Shown: one piece after another, positions 10,160 through 20,045 of the stretch
Numbering within the stretch: the stretch's first letter is position 1
Layout of the letters: each line of letters begins with the position of its first letter
DNA from: Mesostigma viride
Lineage: Eukaryota; Streptophyta; Mesostigmatophyceae; Mesostigmatales; Mesostigmataceae
Assembly (NCBI GenBank): GCA_009746045.1
Contig: RPFO01000079.1
Span: forward strand, 5,433,968-5,470,756
DNA length: 36,789 nucleotides
Reading direction: 5' to 3'
Made by a program: the position numbers and the translations under genes
Notes under the pieces: generated by a model
What the model was told of the DNA's origin: nothing
Databases searched by the model: none
What the model saw: the letters and a program-made list of their open reading frames with translations, nothing else

Positions 10160-11480
10160 GTAACATGGTGACATTTGCTAGCAAAGAATACCGTATTTTC
10201 AGCACTTTCTGGCATGTACGCATATATAAAGACTCCAAATGAACTCAGTTGGGCCTGGGACTTTGCACATGTTCTAAACACATCCCATGCAGCATGCCCA
10301 CAAAGTTGCAGGCTGGTTGGATGACAAATAGGTGACAAATGCTAGCATAAATACCCCAAAATGCAGTTTTTCATGGTTTTTCAAGGGTTTTATCACACAT
10401 ATGCATACATAATGACTCCAAATGAACTCAGTTGGGCCTGGGACTTTGCACATGTTCTAAACACATCCCATGCAGCATGCCCACAAAGTTGCAGGCTGGT
10501 TGGATGACAAACAGGTGACTGATGGTAGCATAAATACCCCCAAAATGCAGTTTTTCATGGTTTTTCAAGGGTTTTATCACACATATGCATACATAATGAC
10601 TCCAAATGAACTCAGTTGGGCCTGGGACTTTGCACATGCTCTAAACACATCCCATGCAGCATGCCTACAAAGTTGCAGGCTGGTTGGATGACAAATAGGT
10701 GACAAATGCTAGCATAAATACCCCAAGAATGCAGTTTTTCATGGTTTTTCAAGGGTTTTATCACACATATGCATACATAATGACACCAATAGAGCTCAGT
10801 TGGAGCTGGAACTTTGCACATGTTCTAAACACATCCCATGCAGCATGCCCACAAAGTTTCAGGCTGGTTGGATGACTCATAGGTGACAAATGCTAGCATA
10901 AATACCCCCAAATGCAGTTTTTCATGGTTTTTCAAGGGTTTTATCACACATATGCATACATAATGACTCCAAATGAACTCAGTTGGAGCTGGGACTTTGC
11001 ACATGTTCTAAACACATCCCATGCAGCATGCCCACAAAGTTGCAGGCTGGTTGGATGACAAATAGGTGACAAATGCTAGCATAAATACCCCAAGAATGCA
11101 GTTTTTCTTGGTTTTCCAAGGGTTTTATCACACATATGCATACATAATGACACCAATAGAGCTCAGTTGGAGCTGGAACTTTGCACATGTTCTAAACACA
11201 TCCCATGCAGCATGCCCACAAAGTTGCAGGCTGGTTGGATGACAAAATGGTGACTGATGGTAGCGAACCCCCCCCCAAATGCAGTTTTTCTTGGTTTTCC
11301 AAGGTTTCCAACACATGGGTGCCTATATCAATGAACTCAGTCAAGCCTAGAAATTTGCACAGCTCATAAAAACATCTATGTTAACTGCCCACAAGAAATT
11401 CAGACTGTTTGCATGACAAATAGGTGACAGATGCTAGCAAACATAGCACAAAAATGGCAGTTCCTAGTAATTGTTTTTCG
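10160..11480. repeat. 184-bp tandem satellite, about 6.5 units
   Basis: The landmark GA(A/G)CTCAG falls at 10241, 10424, 10608, 10792, 10975 and 11159, giving a period of 183-184 bp. A degraded seventh unit lies at 11333. Each unit holds GCAGGCTGGTTGGATGAC and GGGTTTTATCACACATATGC. Short ORFs on the - strand (MCKVP... peptides) repeat because the satellite repeats; they are not genes. Confidence 0.95.
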
Positions 11481-11678
11481 TGGGTTTCATCCCATAGTTG
11501 AATGTCAACCATTCCAGTTTGGGATATATAGTCAGGTTCCCAACAACACATCTAGATGATATATTATGTGATATTGCAGGAAGGCAGACTTAGGGGCACA
11601 CGCCCATGATACAACGTCAACATGTACATCAACAACACACACGTAACTTAGCTAATCATCATAATAAAAAGCACACCT

Positions 11679-11872
11679 TCCCCACCCACCCACCCACCCA
11701 CCCACCCACCCACCCACCCACCCACCCACCCACCCACCCACCCACCCACCCACCCACCCACCCACCCACCCACCCACCCACCCACCCACCCACCCACCCA
11801 CCCACCCACCCACCCACCCACCCACCCATATAACCACGCACGCACGCACGCACGCACGCACGCACGGACGGA

Positions 11873-11964
<92 letters not shown>

Positions 11965-12037
11965 CCCACGCACGCACGCAGTCATGCCCTCCCTTCCTCC
12001 CTTCCTCCCTCCCTCCCTCCCTCCCTCCCTCCCTCCC
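11679..12037. repeat. Three-step tetranucleotide block: CCCA, CGCA, CCCT
   Basis: About 145 bp of (CCCA)n (11683-11828), about 145 bp of (CGCA)n with two GGAC units (11835-11979), then about 50 bp of (CCCT)n. On the - strand the first block is (TGGG)n, a strong G-quadruplex candidate. ORFs reading VGGW or CVRA repeats are artefacts. Confidence 0.97.
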
Positions 12038-13360
12038 CACCACACCATCCAAGGCTGCCTGCCTCCTGTGTGTCTTCCAGGTCCAGACCAGCCTGACCTG
12101 GTAGTGTCGTCAGCTTGCGAGCGTTCCCACGTGCCTACCTATGTGGCTGGCAACATGCGTAAACCCATTCATGCATGCGTGCATGCACGCATGCGACCAT
12201 ATTTGAACATATCTGTCCAGGCCTGCCAAAACATGACCATGCAAAGATACACGCAAACTAGCGTACCAGCGGCAAGCATGTGTGCAAATATAAACGGCTG
12301 TTCGCCTGCCCCTCTGCCTGCACTTCATCCTGCCTGTCAGTATGTCTGCCGACACAGGATGCAGGAGGGAGGCCGCCTTCCACAGGCTAATCCCACCAAG
12401 GAAATGAAATAAAGCGCATGAAAGCAAAGCAACCAACAGCAAGAGGCAAAAGGTTACATAGATGAATGCCACATGCAAGACGTATGGACAACATGACAGT
12501 CAAGGCGCCATAATACCCTGAGCATCCATAACATTGACGCAGTCAGGTGCGGCAATTTATCAATGCAGGTGTTTGCGGCCGTCGAATCCACGGCAGCGGT
12601 GCCAGACGGAAGGACAGCACACATCCTAGGTCCCGCAAAGAATTTCTTCAGCGGCCACCGACAGCACCGGAAAATAAAATTCCAGCAAGAAACGCAACAA
12701 ATAATAACAAACCCTGACTAGACCTCCATTTTCAACCACCCTATCACCCTAAACCAGAACTGCGGCTCACCAGATGCTCCGGAGGTCAAGCAGTATCCAG
12801 TTTTCACTTACGCACGTTTCCGCAGTATTCTCACGGCATTCCCATCGGCAGCTACCTCGGTCCGCCCCAAAAATGCTGTACGATGGAGCCCATGGATGTG
12901 TCCCGCATTCGACGCCTTTTTGAAGTGATCGCGTCACGTAGGCAGCTGTAGGCACACGATTCACACGATTCCGGATAGCCCAGTTTTTCATTCTTTGATC
13001 ATCGCAATCGGTCGCTATATGCATGACTCCAACCTCAGCGTGGAGCGATGCAGACTGAGAAATGTAGCAATTATACACATAAGCACGAGATTTTTTCACA
13101 GATTTCTTTCTGAAACGATTGTTTTCGCAGCAAGAATGGGAAATGCCGTCTCCATAGCTCCACGAGCTGACGACCTCGCCATCATACTAATGAAGTGAGT
13201 TGCATGTACTAATTACTCGCGTCGTTAGTGCTTTCGGATCGGATTTGGTCGGGTACGAATTGTCACTAATCAGTATCACCAGATTTCTCGGGTAAACCGT
13301 ACTAATGAACCGAAAATTGTCGCTAATTGAGGTGCCGAAATCACTAAGGAAGTGAGCTGA
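12038..13360. other. Unassigned interior of the 7.85-kb element
   Basis: No gene, RNA or repeat that I recognise. Complexity is normal. The longest ORFs are about 100-140 codons, partly made of flanking microsatellite, and show no family resemblance. Confidence 0.4.
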
Positions 13361-13881
13361 CCCTGTAAAGACCAAATGGTGGTGGCACGGAGTACAAAAT
13401 TAATGGTGGTGGCACGCCGCCATTGTTGTTGTTGTTGTTGTGTCCCACGCCGCACACAGGTGGAGTACAATTTGGTGGTGGCACGGTGTGCCGGTGCAAC
13501 GGTGCAACGGTGCAACGGTGCAACGGTGCAACGGTGCAACGGCCAGTGATTGGCCCGTTGCTGATTTTCTGATATGCAGCCTAGTAAAAATTGGCCGCAA
13601 ATCTTGTGCCCACGTGCGACCGGACGAATTTGCGGCCAATTTTTATTAGGCTGCATGTCAGCAAATCAGCAACGGGCCAATCACTGGCCGTTGCACCGTT
13701 GCACCGTTGCACCGTTGCACCGTTGCACCGTTGCACCGTTGCACCGGCACACCGTGCCACCACCAAATTGTACTCCACCGGTGTGCGGCGTGGGACACAA
13801 CAACAACAACAACAATGGCGGCGTGCCACCACCATTAATTTTATACTCCGTGCCACCACCATTTGGTCTTCACATGTAGGG
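13361..13881. repeat. 0.5-kb foldback (near-perfect palindrome)
   Basis: The left arm starts AAGACCAAATGGTGGTGG at 13368 and the right arm ends with its complement at 13870. The arms are about 240 bp each and contain (TTG)n/(CAA)n runs, a block of GTGCAACGG units in each arm, and GGCCAGTGATTGGCCCGTTG. They meet around a spacer of about 25 bp near 13606-13630. CCCT...AAGACC extends the arms outward to 13361 and 13881 with a 4-bp gap. Confidence 0.93.
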
Positions 13882-14860
13882 GATATCGGACAGCACCAGC
13901 GCTGTGTATTTTGTTTACTCATGTCGTGTGCTCAACCAGCCATCCTTTATTTCCCTATGATGCATGTTTGCGGAATTCTGGCAACCTGCCATGTGGCACA
14001 TGGCCAAACTCCTCAATGTCAGGGGTGCGAGGGGTTGTTTGTCAAGAGGATAGACACACGCACATGCTCAACAACTCTTGCTCCAATGCCACTGCCACTA
14101 ACCCAGAAACTCGGGCACAACCACGCACGATCGCTAAGCTGCTAGCCAGAATCGCAGTCCTCGCCAAAGTGAGGGATGGGGCACCAGCTAGTTAGGCAGT
14201 CTGGTGGCTGAGGACGAGCAGGAGTTGAATGACATTTCTGAAGCAAGTAGTCACGGATGGCTTGGAGAAACATGGTGAAGCATGCAAGGGCGTGCATCTC
14301 ATGCTGACAAGGGCCAGAGCAAGAGCATGAGCACAAGGCACGTGCCTGTGAAGAGGCCATTGGCCTTGCACTATCTGTTGAAGACAACTGCGGTATGGTG
14401 GCCAAGCGGCTCACCGGGGTTGTGCAGTGGCTTCTTCATGCTAGGTATGATGGCGGCCAAGTGCAGTCCTTTGGTGGCACATTTCAAGCCGGCAACCTCG
14501 AGGTAGCAACTGAGCAGTGTATGAGCTGTCTGGCTATGCACCACAGCGCTGGCTGAGGAGATCTAGTCCAACTTGGAAGCTGCATCGCCAGCAACGTGAA
14601 CCCCTATAACAGAGACAGGGACATGGGGACATCCATGGTGATGCAGAGGACCATGTGTGGCAACCTTAGTCAGGCGGGCCGGTTGCCAAGGGATGTGCTG
14701 CTACCGAATCAAGGCGCACAAAACACATCGCAGCCATGCCGACCGCCAAGATGCCTGGCATGATTAGATTACTACATTGCCAAGCTGAGTTTGCGACTAC
14801 CGTGCATGCTGTGGGTTTGAACTGATCATGCTAGCGAACGTGACAGCTGGCAGTTCTTAT
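13882..14860 (+). pseudogene. Possible decayed protein-coding relic
   Basis: Between about 14090 and 14560 several short frames chain together with protein-like composition: TIAKLLARIAVLAKVRDG (ends 14195), VAEDEQELNDISEA, VVTDGLEKHGEACKGVHL, then an 81-codon open stretch (about 14311-14554) with CEEAIGLALSVEDNCG and CGMVAKRLTGVVQWLLHA. The frame changes at least twice and stops intervene. I do not recognise a family. It may be chance. Confidence 0.25.
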
Positions 14861-15205
14861 CAAAGAGACAACCAGCGCAGGCCAGAAATCGGGAGAATCC
14901 GGACCATGGTAGCTCGAGCCTGCCGTTATCTTTTCCGCGTTTTCGAGTCGTTCAGGATGATGAAGATGAATGGTGATGGAAATGTGTATCCTTGTGCATT
15001 GAAATTATGGCTGGCTTACGTGTGGAGCGACTAGATGACCTAGACGGTGGGGCCGGAAACAGCATGCTTGATCAGGGCGTGTGTTTCTAGCCTAGCTGGC
15101 CGGGAGTGTCTAGTGGTGAGCACCATTGCTGCGATCGCTCTCCCACCATTTACGAGGAAATACCCGCAAATGGAAAACCACTGAAAAGGTCTAGCTAGTT
15201 CTTAT
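14852..15205 (-). mobile_element. Penelope-like 3' fragment (PLE-3), 336 bp, with 9-bp TSD
   Basis: AGTTCTTAT at 14852-14860 and 15197-15205 brackets 14861-15196, which is nearly identical to 6178-6513 of PLE-1. It is noncoding 3' sequence only. It sits inside the 7.85-kb element, so it is younger than that element's assembly. The 13-mer AGTTCTTATGTCT is repeated again at 15210. Confidence 0.9.
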
Positions 15206-15232
15206 GTCTAGTTCTTATGTCTAACAAGCCCC

Positions 15233-16410
15233 TACTTGAAAATTGCCTGAGCATGGCCACATGCACATATATACAGCCATGTCTAGCCACTGTTCATATT
15301 CATATATCTTTGTCTATGTGTCACAAAAGTTGTGTTATATTATCTGTGCAAGGTCTGAACAGTTAGCAACACAGTTGGTGGGAGTTGGCCATACCGTTAC
15401 AAAAGAACTTTGTCATCCAAGGTTGAGTGATTAGCTGGAAACTGGCAGGTGTTGCATGGACCAGTGAACCCAATGACACTTGATGGACCTGAATTAAGTT
15501 TTGTGCAATGTCTGAAATGATGATGATTAACATGCGATCAAAATTAACATGCGCGCTTGTTTTCAGCCTCAACTGAGCACACCTGGCATGGGAAACTGCA
15601 CTTGGAAATGTGGCGGAAATGCAAAAATCGCACATTTTTTCTCACATTTGGTAGCGAGCTGTCAATGAATGAAGTACAACGGACCTGAATTTTTGTGCAA
15701 TGTCTACAATAATGATATTTAATATGCTTGCAAGTTTCCAGCCCCAACTGAGCACATCTTGTATGAAAACTGTCATGAAATGTGTCTAAAAAACGCGAAA
15801 AACGCACATTTTTGCTAGCATTTGGTGGCATTTTGTTACCAAATACAATACGATGGACCTGATTTTTTGTGCCATGTCTACATTTATGATGTGCAATGTG
15901 ATTGCAAATTTCCAGCCTCGACTGAACACACCTTCTATGGAAACTGCAATGAGATGTGGTGAAACAGTGCGTTTTTGCTAGCATTTGGTGGCAGTTTGTC
16001 ACCAAATGAGGTCAGATGACCATGGGACCTGGTGCACAGTTGGTAGACATGAGCATTAGCCTACCTGCAAATAGCCAGGCCAGGAGCTCTTTATTTGCAT
16101 ACTAAGTGGTATTTTCTGATCAGACACTCCGCAAAGGTGAAAACCTTTGCGTTCAGTGCCAGTGGTATTTGTTTATATTAAAATCTGGAAAGTTGCTAAA
16201 AATAGACATGCCAAAAATAGACCAACCGATGTCGGAAAATTCTGGAAAGTCAAATTCCTTCTACTGGTGTCCTGGACATGCTGCCTACCAATATCTAGCA
16301 TGTTTGGACTCAATTTGCTCCATGTAGGGCTTATAAGGGCATTTTTTGGCACTTTCATACCGTTGTGGAGGTGGCACGGTGGCACGGTGGCATGGTGGCT
16401 CCATGGATAA
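15233..16410. repeat. Satellite-bearing sequence, copy A (copy B at 35600-36700)
   Basis: Holds about three tandem units of 170-190 bp marked by GGACCTGAATTTTTGTG and TTTCCAGCC(T/C)CAACTGAG. A unique segment with CTAGCATGTTTxGACT follows. The same order of unique and tandem parts recurs at 35600-36700. That copy lacks the hairpin insertion at 16115-16160. Confidence 0.85.
16105..16170 (-). mobile_element. 46-bp hairpin insertion, copy 1, with 10-bp TSD
   Basis: AGTGGTATTT at 16105-16114 and 16161-16170 brackets 16115-16160. The insert starts TCTGATCAGACACTCC and holds the perfect stem CGCAAAGGT / ACCTTTGCG closed by a GAAA loop (16130-16151). It ends at ...TTCAGTGCC. The related sequence near 36486 has a single GGTATTT at this place and no insert. 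Confidence 0.85.
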
Positions 16411-17275
16411 CAATTGCATGTGCAAAGGTGTGTTCTGATCAGGCACTCCGCAAAGGTGAAAACCATTTGCGTTCAGTGCCGGGCCGCGGAAAACGCGGAA
16501 AAACGGAAAGGTGTGTGTTTATATGCAATTTGAGGTGCAACGGTGCAACGGTGCAACGGTGCCACGGTGCCACAGTGGCACGGTGGCACGGTGGCACGGT
16601 GGCACGATGCCACGATGCAACGGTGTCATGAGCATGTCTAGGTAACCCTTGCATGACCCAAATGTTACCCTTGATAAATCCCAATGGATAACCATTGTAT
16701 GTGCAAATATGTGTACGTGTTTATATGCAACTTTTGAGGTGGCACAGTGGCACGGTGGCACGCTGGCACGATGCCACGGTGCCATGGTGTCATGAGCATC
16801 TAGGTAACCCTTGCATGACCCATCCACCTACATAAAACCCATGGATAACAATTGCATGTGCTTAAAGGTGTGTGTTTATATGCAATTTGAGGTGCAACGG
16901 TGCAACGGTGCAACGGTGCAACGGTGCCACGGTGCCACGGTGGCACGTGGCACGATGCCACGATGCAACGGTGTCATGAGCATGTCTAGGTAACCCTTGC
17001 ATGACCCATTACCCTTGATAAATCCCAATGGATAACCATTGTATGTGCAAAGGTGTGTGTTTATATGCAATTTGAGGTGCAACGGTGCAACGGTGCAACG
17101 GTGCAACGGCGCCACGGTGGCACGGTGTCATGAGCATCTAGGTAACCCTTGCATGACCCATCCACCTACATAAATCCCATGGATAACAATTGCATGTGCA
17201 AAGGTGTGTGCATATATGCAATTTGAGGTGCAACGGTGCAACGGTGCAACGGTGCAACGGTGCCACGGCCGCCGC
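16370..17275. repeat. About five tandem units with GTGCAACGG / GTGGCACGG cores
   Basis: Units of about 140-240 bp share ATGAGCATxTAGGTAACCC, ATGGATAACxATTG, GTGTTTATATGCAATTTGAGG and a variable run of 9-bp repeats. The 9-mer drifts between GTGCAACGG, GTGCCACGG and GTGGCACGG within a single run. Unit starts are near 16410, 16630, 16800, 16990 and 17130. Confidence 0.85.
16424..16516 (-). mobile_element. 73-bp hairpin insertion, copy 2, with 10-bp TSD
   Basis: AAAGGTGTGT at 16424-16433 and 16507-16516 brackets 16434-16506. It has the same start (TCTGATCAGGCACTCC) and the same stem with one extra base in the 3' strand. Here GGCACT and AGTGCC also pair as an outer stem. It continues past GTGCC with GGGCCGCGG and a further 18 bases. 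A sister repeat unit at 17045 (CAAAGGTGTGTGTTTATATG) is the empty site. Confidence 0.87.
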
Positions 17276-17388
17276 CGAACTTTTTTTTCCTCAAAGACTT
17301 TAGTTGAAACTTTAAATGCATGAAAATGCAACTTTCAAAACTGAAGTACAATTTGAAAAATGTAGTACAATTCCAGGTGTGCATGGGG

Positions 17389-17851
17389 TATCACCGCTGG
17401 TCTGCCTGGCATCTACCCGCAAGCGTCCCTCACATTAAAGCTCACGTCGGAGGATACTCATTGCAATTACCTCGATCTTAACATTACCCATAACAAGAAG
17501 GGCTGGCGTACGGCTATCTATGATAAGCGCAAGGATCCTAAATACCAGCAAATTCCTTTTATTCGTTACCCCGATATTCACAGTCTCCTTTCCCACACAG
17601 CAAAATATGGTGTTGTTCTTTCTCAGTTACATCGTTTTTCCCGTCTTTGTTCTTATCGTGTTGATTTCATCACGACTCTTGTTGAACTCTTGCAGCGTTT
17701 ATTGGTCAAAGACTATGACCGAGCCATTATGCTCCGTCAAGTCCGATGTTTTTTGCAACGTCACCCACATCTGTTCGGTGCTGCCCCTTGGCACAAGCTC
17801 TACAAACAGGTCGTGGACCGGCTGGATCGCATAGTATCTCCGCACATCTGA
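17389..17851 (+). pseudogene. PLE-2 reverse transcriptase, C-terminal half
   Basis: Resumes at ITAGLPGIYPQ and runs through DLNITHNKKG, YDKRKDPKYQQIPF and VLSQLHRFSRLC to ...RIVSPHI and a TGA, matching PLE-1. It encodes the region after the catalytic motifs, so neither half can act alone. Confidence 0.88.
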
Positions 17852-18410
17852 ACCCTGTGATGCCAGATCTCCTTTGCGGCCGTTCCGAGCTTGGCACTGG
17901 ATTCGTTGTCCACATCGTCGCGTCGCTGCCGCAACACGATGTTTTCTGGCATCCGCGGGCTTTTGGTTCCCGCCGCACATTTGAAAGTGCTGTCCTCCGG
18001 CTTTTTGCCTTTGCACCGTGTGCAGTTCTTGGACGTTTGGAATCATGGCATGGCTAACGTGATGACTGACTAGCTAGACCTTTTCAGTGGTTTTCCATTT
18101 GCGGGCATTTCCTCGTAAATGGTGGGAGAGCGATCGCAGCAATGGTGCTCACCACTAGACACTCCCGGCCAGTTAGGCTAGAAACACACGCCCTGATCAA
18201 GCGGCATGCTGTTTCCGGCCCCACCGTCTAGGTCATCTAGTCGCTCCACACGTAAGCCAGCCATAATTTCAATGCACAAGGATACACATTTCCATCACCA
18301 TTCATCTTCATCATCCTGAACGACTCGAAAACGCGGAAAAGATAACGGCAGGCTCGAGCTACCATGGTCCGGATTCTCCCGATTTCTGGCCTGCGCTGGT
18401 TGTCTCTTTG

Positions 18411-18445
18411 ATAGATTAGACCGGTAGGACTGTGCACCCATCCAT
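18411..18445 (+). mobile_element. LINE-2 3' UTR fragment, right part
   Basis: AGATTAGACCGGTAGG followed by TGCACCCATCC matches the LINE-1 3' UTR and continues the piece that ends at 8891. It is cut at about 18446 by the A/T-rich tail of the - strand LINE relic. Confidence 0.65.
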
Positions 18446-18523
18446 TAAAATTAAAAATTAAATTATAACATGCCTCCGTTGGGAGATCATGTAGCACATA
18501 TTCCTTGAGGGATGGGTGGGGTG

Positions 18524-19006
18524 GACACTACAATACGGTTCGTAGGAGACGCGAAATGAGTGAGAATGTTACCCGAGCGGTAACGAGGATTCGCACCGTT
18601 GATTTTAACATATGTTTCTTTTTTTGCGCCATTTGGCGAGCATCGACTGGAGCCTGAACCTAGCGGGGGGAATCATGCGGGGGAATCTTGCGGGGGAATC
18701 TTGCGGGAAAAATTCCGAACGTGAATTTCGCGAAGTCCTACTACATTTTGCTTGGGTACACGGTACTACAGTTTCGTCACTGAAAATTTTCTCTAGTTGC
18801 GTTGGTGTTTCGTACGTTCCGCTGAAATTTTCGTGTTCAGTGACCAGATCACAATTTGATCCGGGCGCAAAATGATTGGCTGTACGGTACGAACCAAAAA
18901 CGAAATTTTAGTATCTAAGTTCCGCAGCGCTTGCTGAATTTGCCCCGGAAGCCCGAGGGCACTTTCCCCGCTGAAAAAGGTGTCCGCGGAAGCGTATTGT
19001 AGTGGA
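18524..19006. mobile_element. CACTA-type MITE-like element A, 479 bp
   Basis: Left end CACTACAATACGGTTC (18526) and the complement of the right end, CACTACAATACGCTTC (19004), form TIRs. The flanking GA at 18524-18525 and 19005-19006 is a 2-bp duplication. It is noncoding. Its right subterminal region (TTCCCCGCT...AAAAAGGTGTCC) matches the left one of element C at 32122 in inverted orientation. Confidence 0.82.
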
Positions 19007-19065
19007 AGGAGCCGCGTAATCGAACTAACCTAACTCTTAATCTAGCTAGTCTAGAAAAGTCCTAA

Positions 19066-19266
19066 CTACCCTACGTACTCATCAAAACGCCTCCTCCGCT
19101 TGGGGGGAGGTGGTTTGCCCACAGGGTCGGGCGTGTGAGCCTTAACAATCCGCTTCCACCGCGTCTTGTTCTGCATGGCGGTCCAAAGAAGGGAGAGAGA
19201 GTGGATGCGGTATTCAAACTGGGCTGGGACCAGTAGGTCATCCAGCAACATCTGTACGTAGTTCGT
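19066..19266 (-). pseudogene. Probable LINE ORF2 C-terminal fragment
   Basis: About 67 codons ending ...PPKRRRRFDEYVG and a stop. The LLWTAMQNKTRWKRIVKAH and DPVGKPPPPKRRRR parts recall the W..(M)...KW..VI and PPPVGKRPR tail of the LINE-1 ORF in sequence and order. Evidence is modest because only the tail is present. The frame stays open to 19278 by chance, into the LTR. Confidence 0.5.
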
Positions 19267-20044
19267 TGTAACAAGCAAAAATGACTTTGTTGTTACATCC
19301 TTTGTTTTGTGAATGTTTGGCTTTTATTCGAGGACTTTTGGATCAGTATTGAGAAAGTTATGAGGTTTCTAAGACGACGGTACTTGGAGCTGATACTTTG
19401 TCAGCCAACTGATAGGAACCCTCATTGGTCGTGGCCTGATCCACGTAGGGTTGTAGTTTGTTGGCTGATACTACTGATAGGAGCCCTCATTGGTCGTGGC
19501 CTGATCCACGTGGGGTTGTAGTTTGTTAGTTGGTACTATTGAGTCTTAAATGCTCCTTTGGGACTTCAGTGCTCACGACAGATTTAGGATCTCATGGAAA
19601 GATTCTGCCAGGCTGTGTGTGGTGTTGTTCTGTTTTGTGTGACTAGGATGGATACGAAGATCTTGTATAGGATTCCATGGTTCTGATTGGTTCTCTTCAG
19701 GCTAAGGTTGGAGCAAGCTCGACAAGCACGTCGATATCAAGGACGTGGGGTCGCCATTGTTGCTACGTTGGTTTTGATTCACCATGGTATAATAAAGCTT
19801 GGCTTTGTTGTCCAATCCATAAGAGCCCCTTGGCTATAGACGTCCTTCAGTTCCACAGAGGTCGTCTACACACGAGCTTGTCTTTGTGTCTACAAGGGGT
19901 GTGATTCCCTAAATCACGTGCTGTGGAATTTCCATCTCAACGTTGCTCGGATACTTGAAGTTCTGCAACTCAGGAAAGCAACCCAGGTAAAAGATCTTTC
20001 ATATTGGACTGTGGATGATGTGATGATCATTTTTAGTCGTTACA
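19267..20044 (+). repeat. Candidate 5' LTR, 778 bp
   Basis: Opens TGTAAC and closes GTTACA, an exact 6-bp inverted pair with the TG...CA ends typical of LTRs. It lies one base before a tRNA-Met-type primer-binding site. It contains a 65-bp tandem duplication (19411-19475 and 19476-19540, with CTCATTGGTCGTGGCCTGAT). The second LTR, which would prove it, is missing. Confidence 0.65.
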
Positions 20045-20045
20045 T

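Larger units (their letters stand above)
9540..17388. mobile_element. 7.85-kb non-autonomous TIR element inserted in PLE-2
   Basis: Left end CCCCAGGCACACCTGG and the reverse complement of the right end, CCCCATGCACACCTGG, open TIRs that match at 26 of 28 positions (9540-9567 and 17361-17388). TAT at 9537-9539 and 17389-17391 is the target duplication; removing the insert and one TAT restores the PLE reading frame. Inside are GTGCAACGG minisatellites, a 184-bp satellite, a tetranucleotide block, a 0.5-kb foldback, a PLE stub and two hairpin insertions. I found no ORF resembling a transposase. A 3-bp duplication with C4-starting TIRs does not let me name a superfamily with confidence. Confidence 0.85.
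8893..18410 (+). mobile_element. Penelope-like element copy 2 (PLE-2), split by a 7.85-kb insertion
   Basis: 8893-9539 and 17389-18410 together equal PLE-1 from its 5' edge to its 3' end, about 1.67 kb, nearly identical in sequence and in opposite orientation. The two halves meet at the TAT duplication. The 5' edge (CTCCCCGAAG) is the same as in PLE-1, although the two copies have different flanks. The 3' end is ...GTCTCTTTG(ATA). The target duplication is short or lost (possibly TAGAT). Confidence 0.87.
18446..19266 (-). mobile_element. LINE-3 relic, interrupted by CACTA-A and cut by the gypsy element
   Basis: On the - strand the tail and 3' end (18446-18505) resemble those of LINE-1: GTGCTAC...TCTCCCAACGGAGG and then a TTAAT-rich tail. 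An ORF2-like C-terminus lies at 19066-19266. The 479-bp CACTA-type insert 18526-19004 lies in its 3' UTR. Its upstream part is lost at the gypsy LTR boundary (19267). Confidence 0.6.

Noticed and set aside
10428-11188. Three near-identical 69-residue ORFs (MCKVP...) on the - strand
   Set aside because: Each is one unit of the 184-bp satellite. Copies repeat with the satellite period, and other units break the frame.
11606-12052. VGGW/CVRA and PTHP repeat ORFs
   Set aside because: Same artefact from CCCA, CGCA and CCCT blocks.
16434-16506. Relationship of the hairpin family to the PLE through a shared TTTTCCGCGTTTTC
   Set aside because: The 14-mer lies on the sense strand of one and the antisense strand of the other, and nothing around it aligns. 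Treated as coincidence.
18312-18340. Possible hammerhead ribozyme in the PLE 3' region (CTGAACGACTCGAAAAC)
   Set aside because: Penelope-like elements can carry hammerheads, but the CUGANGA core has an extra base here and I could not pair stems I and III.
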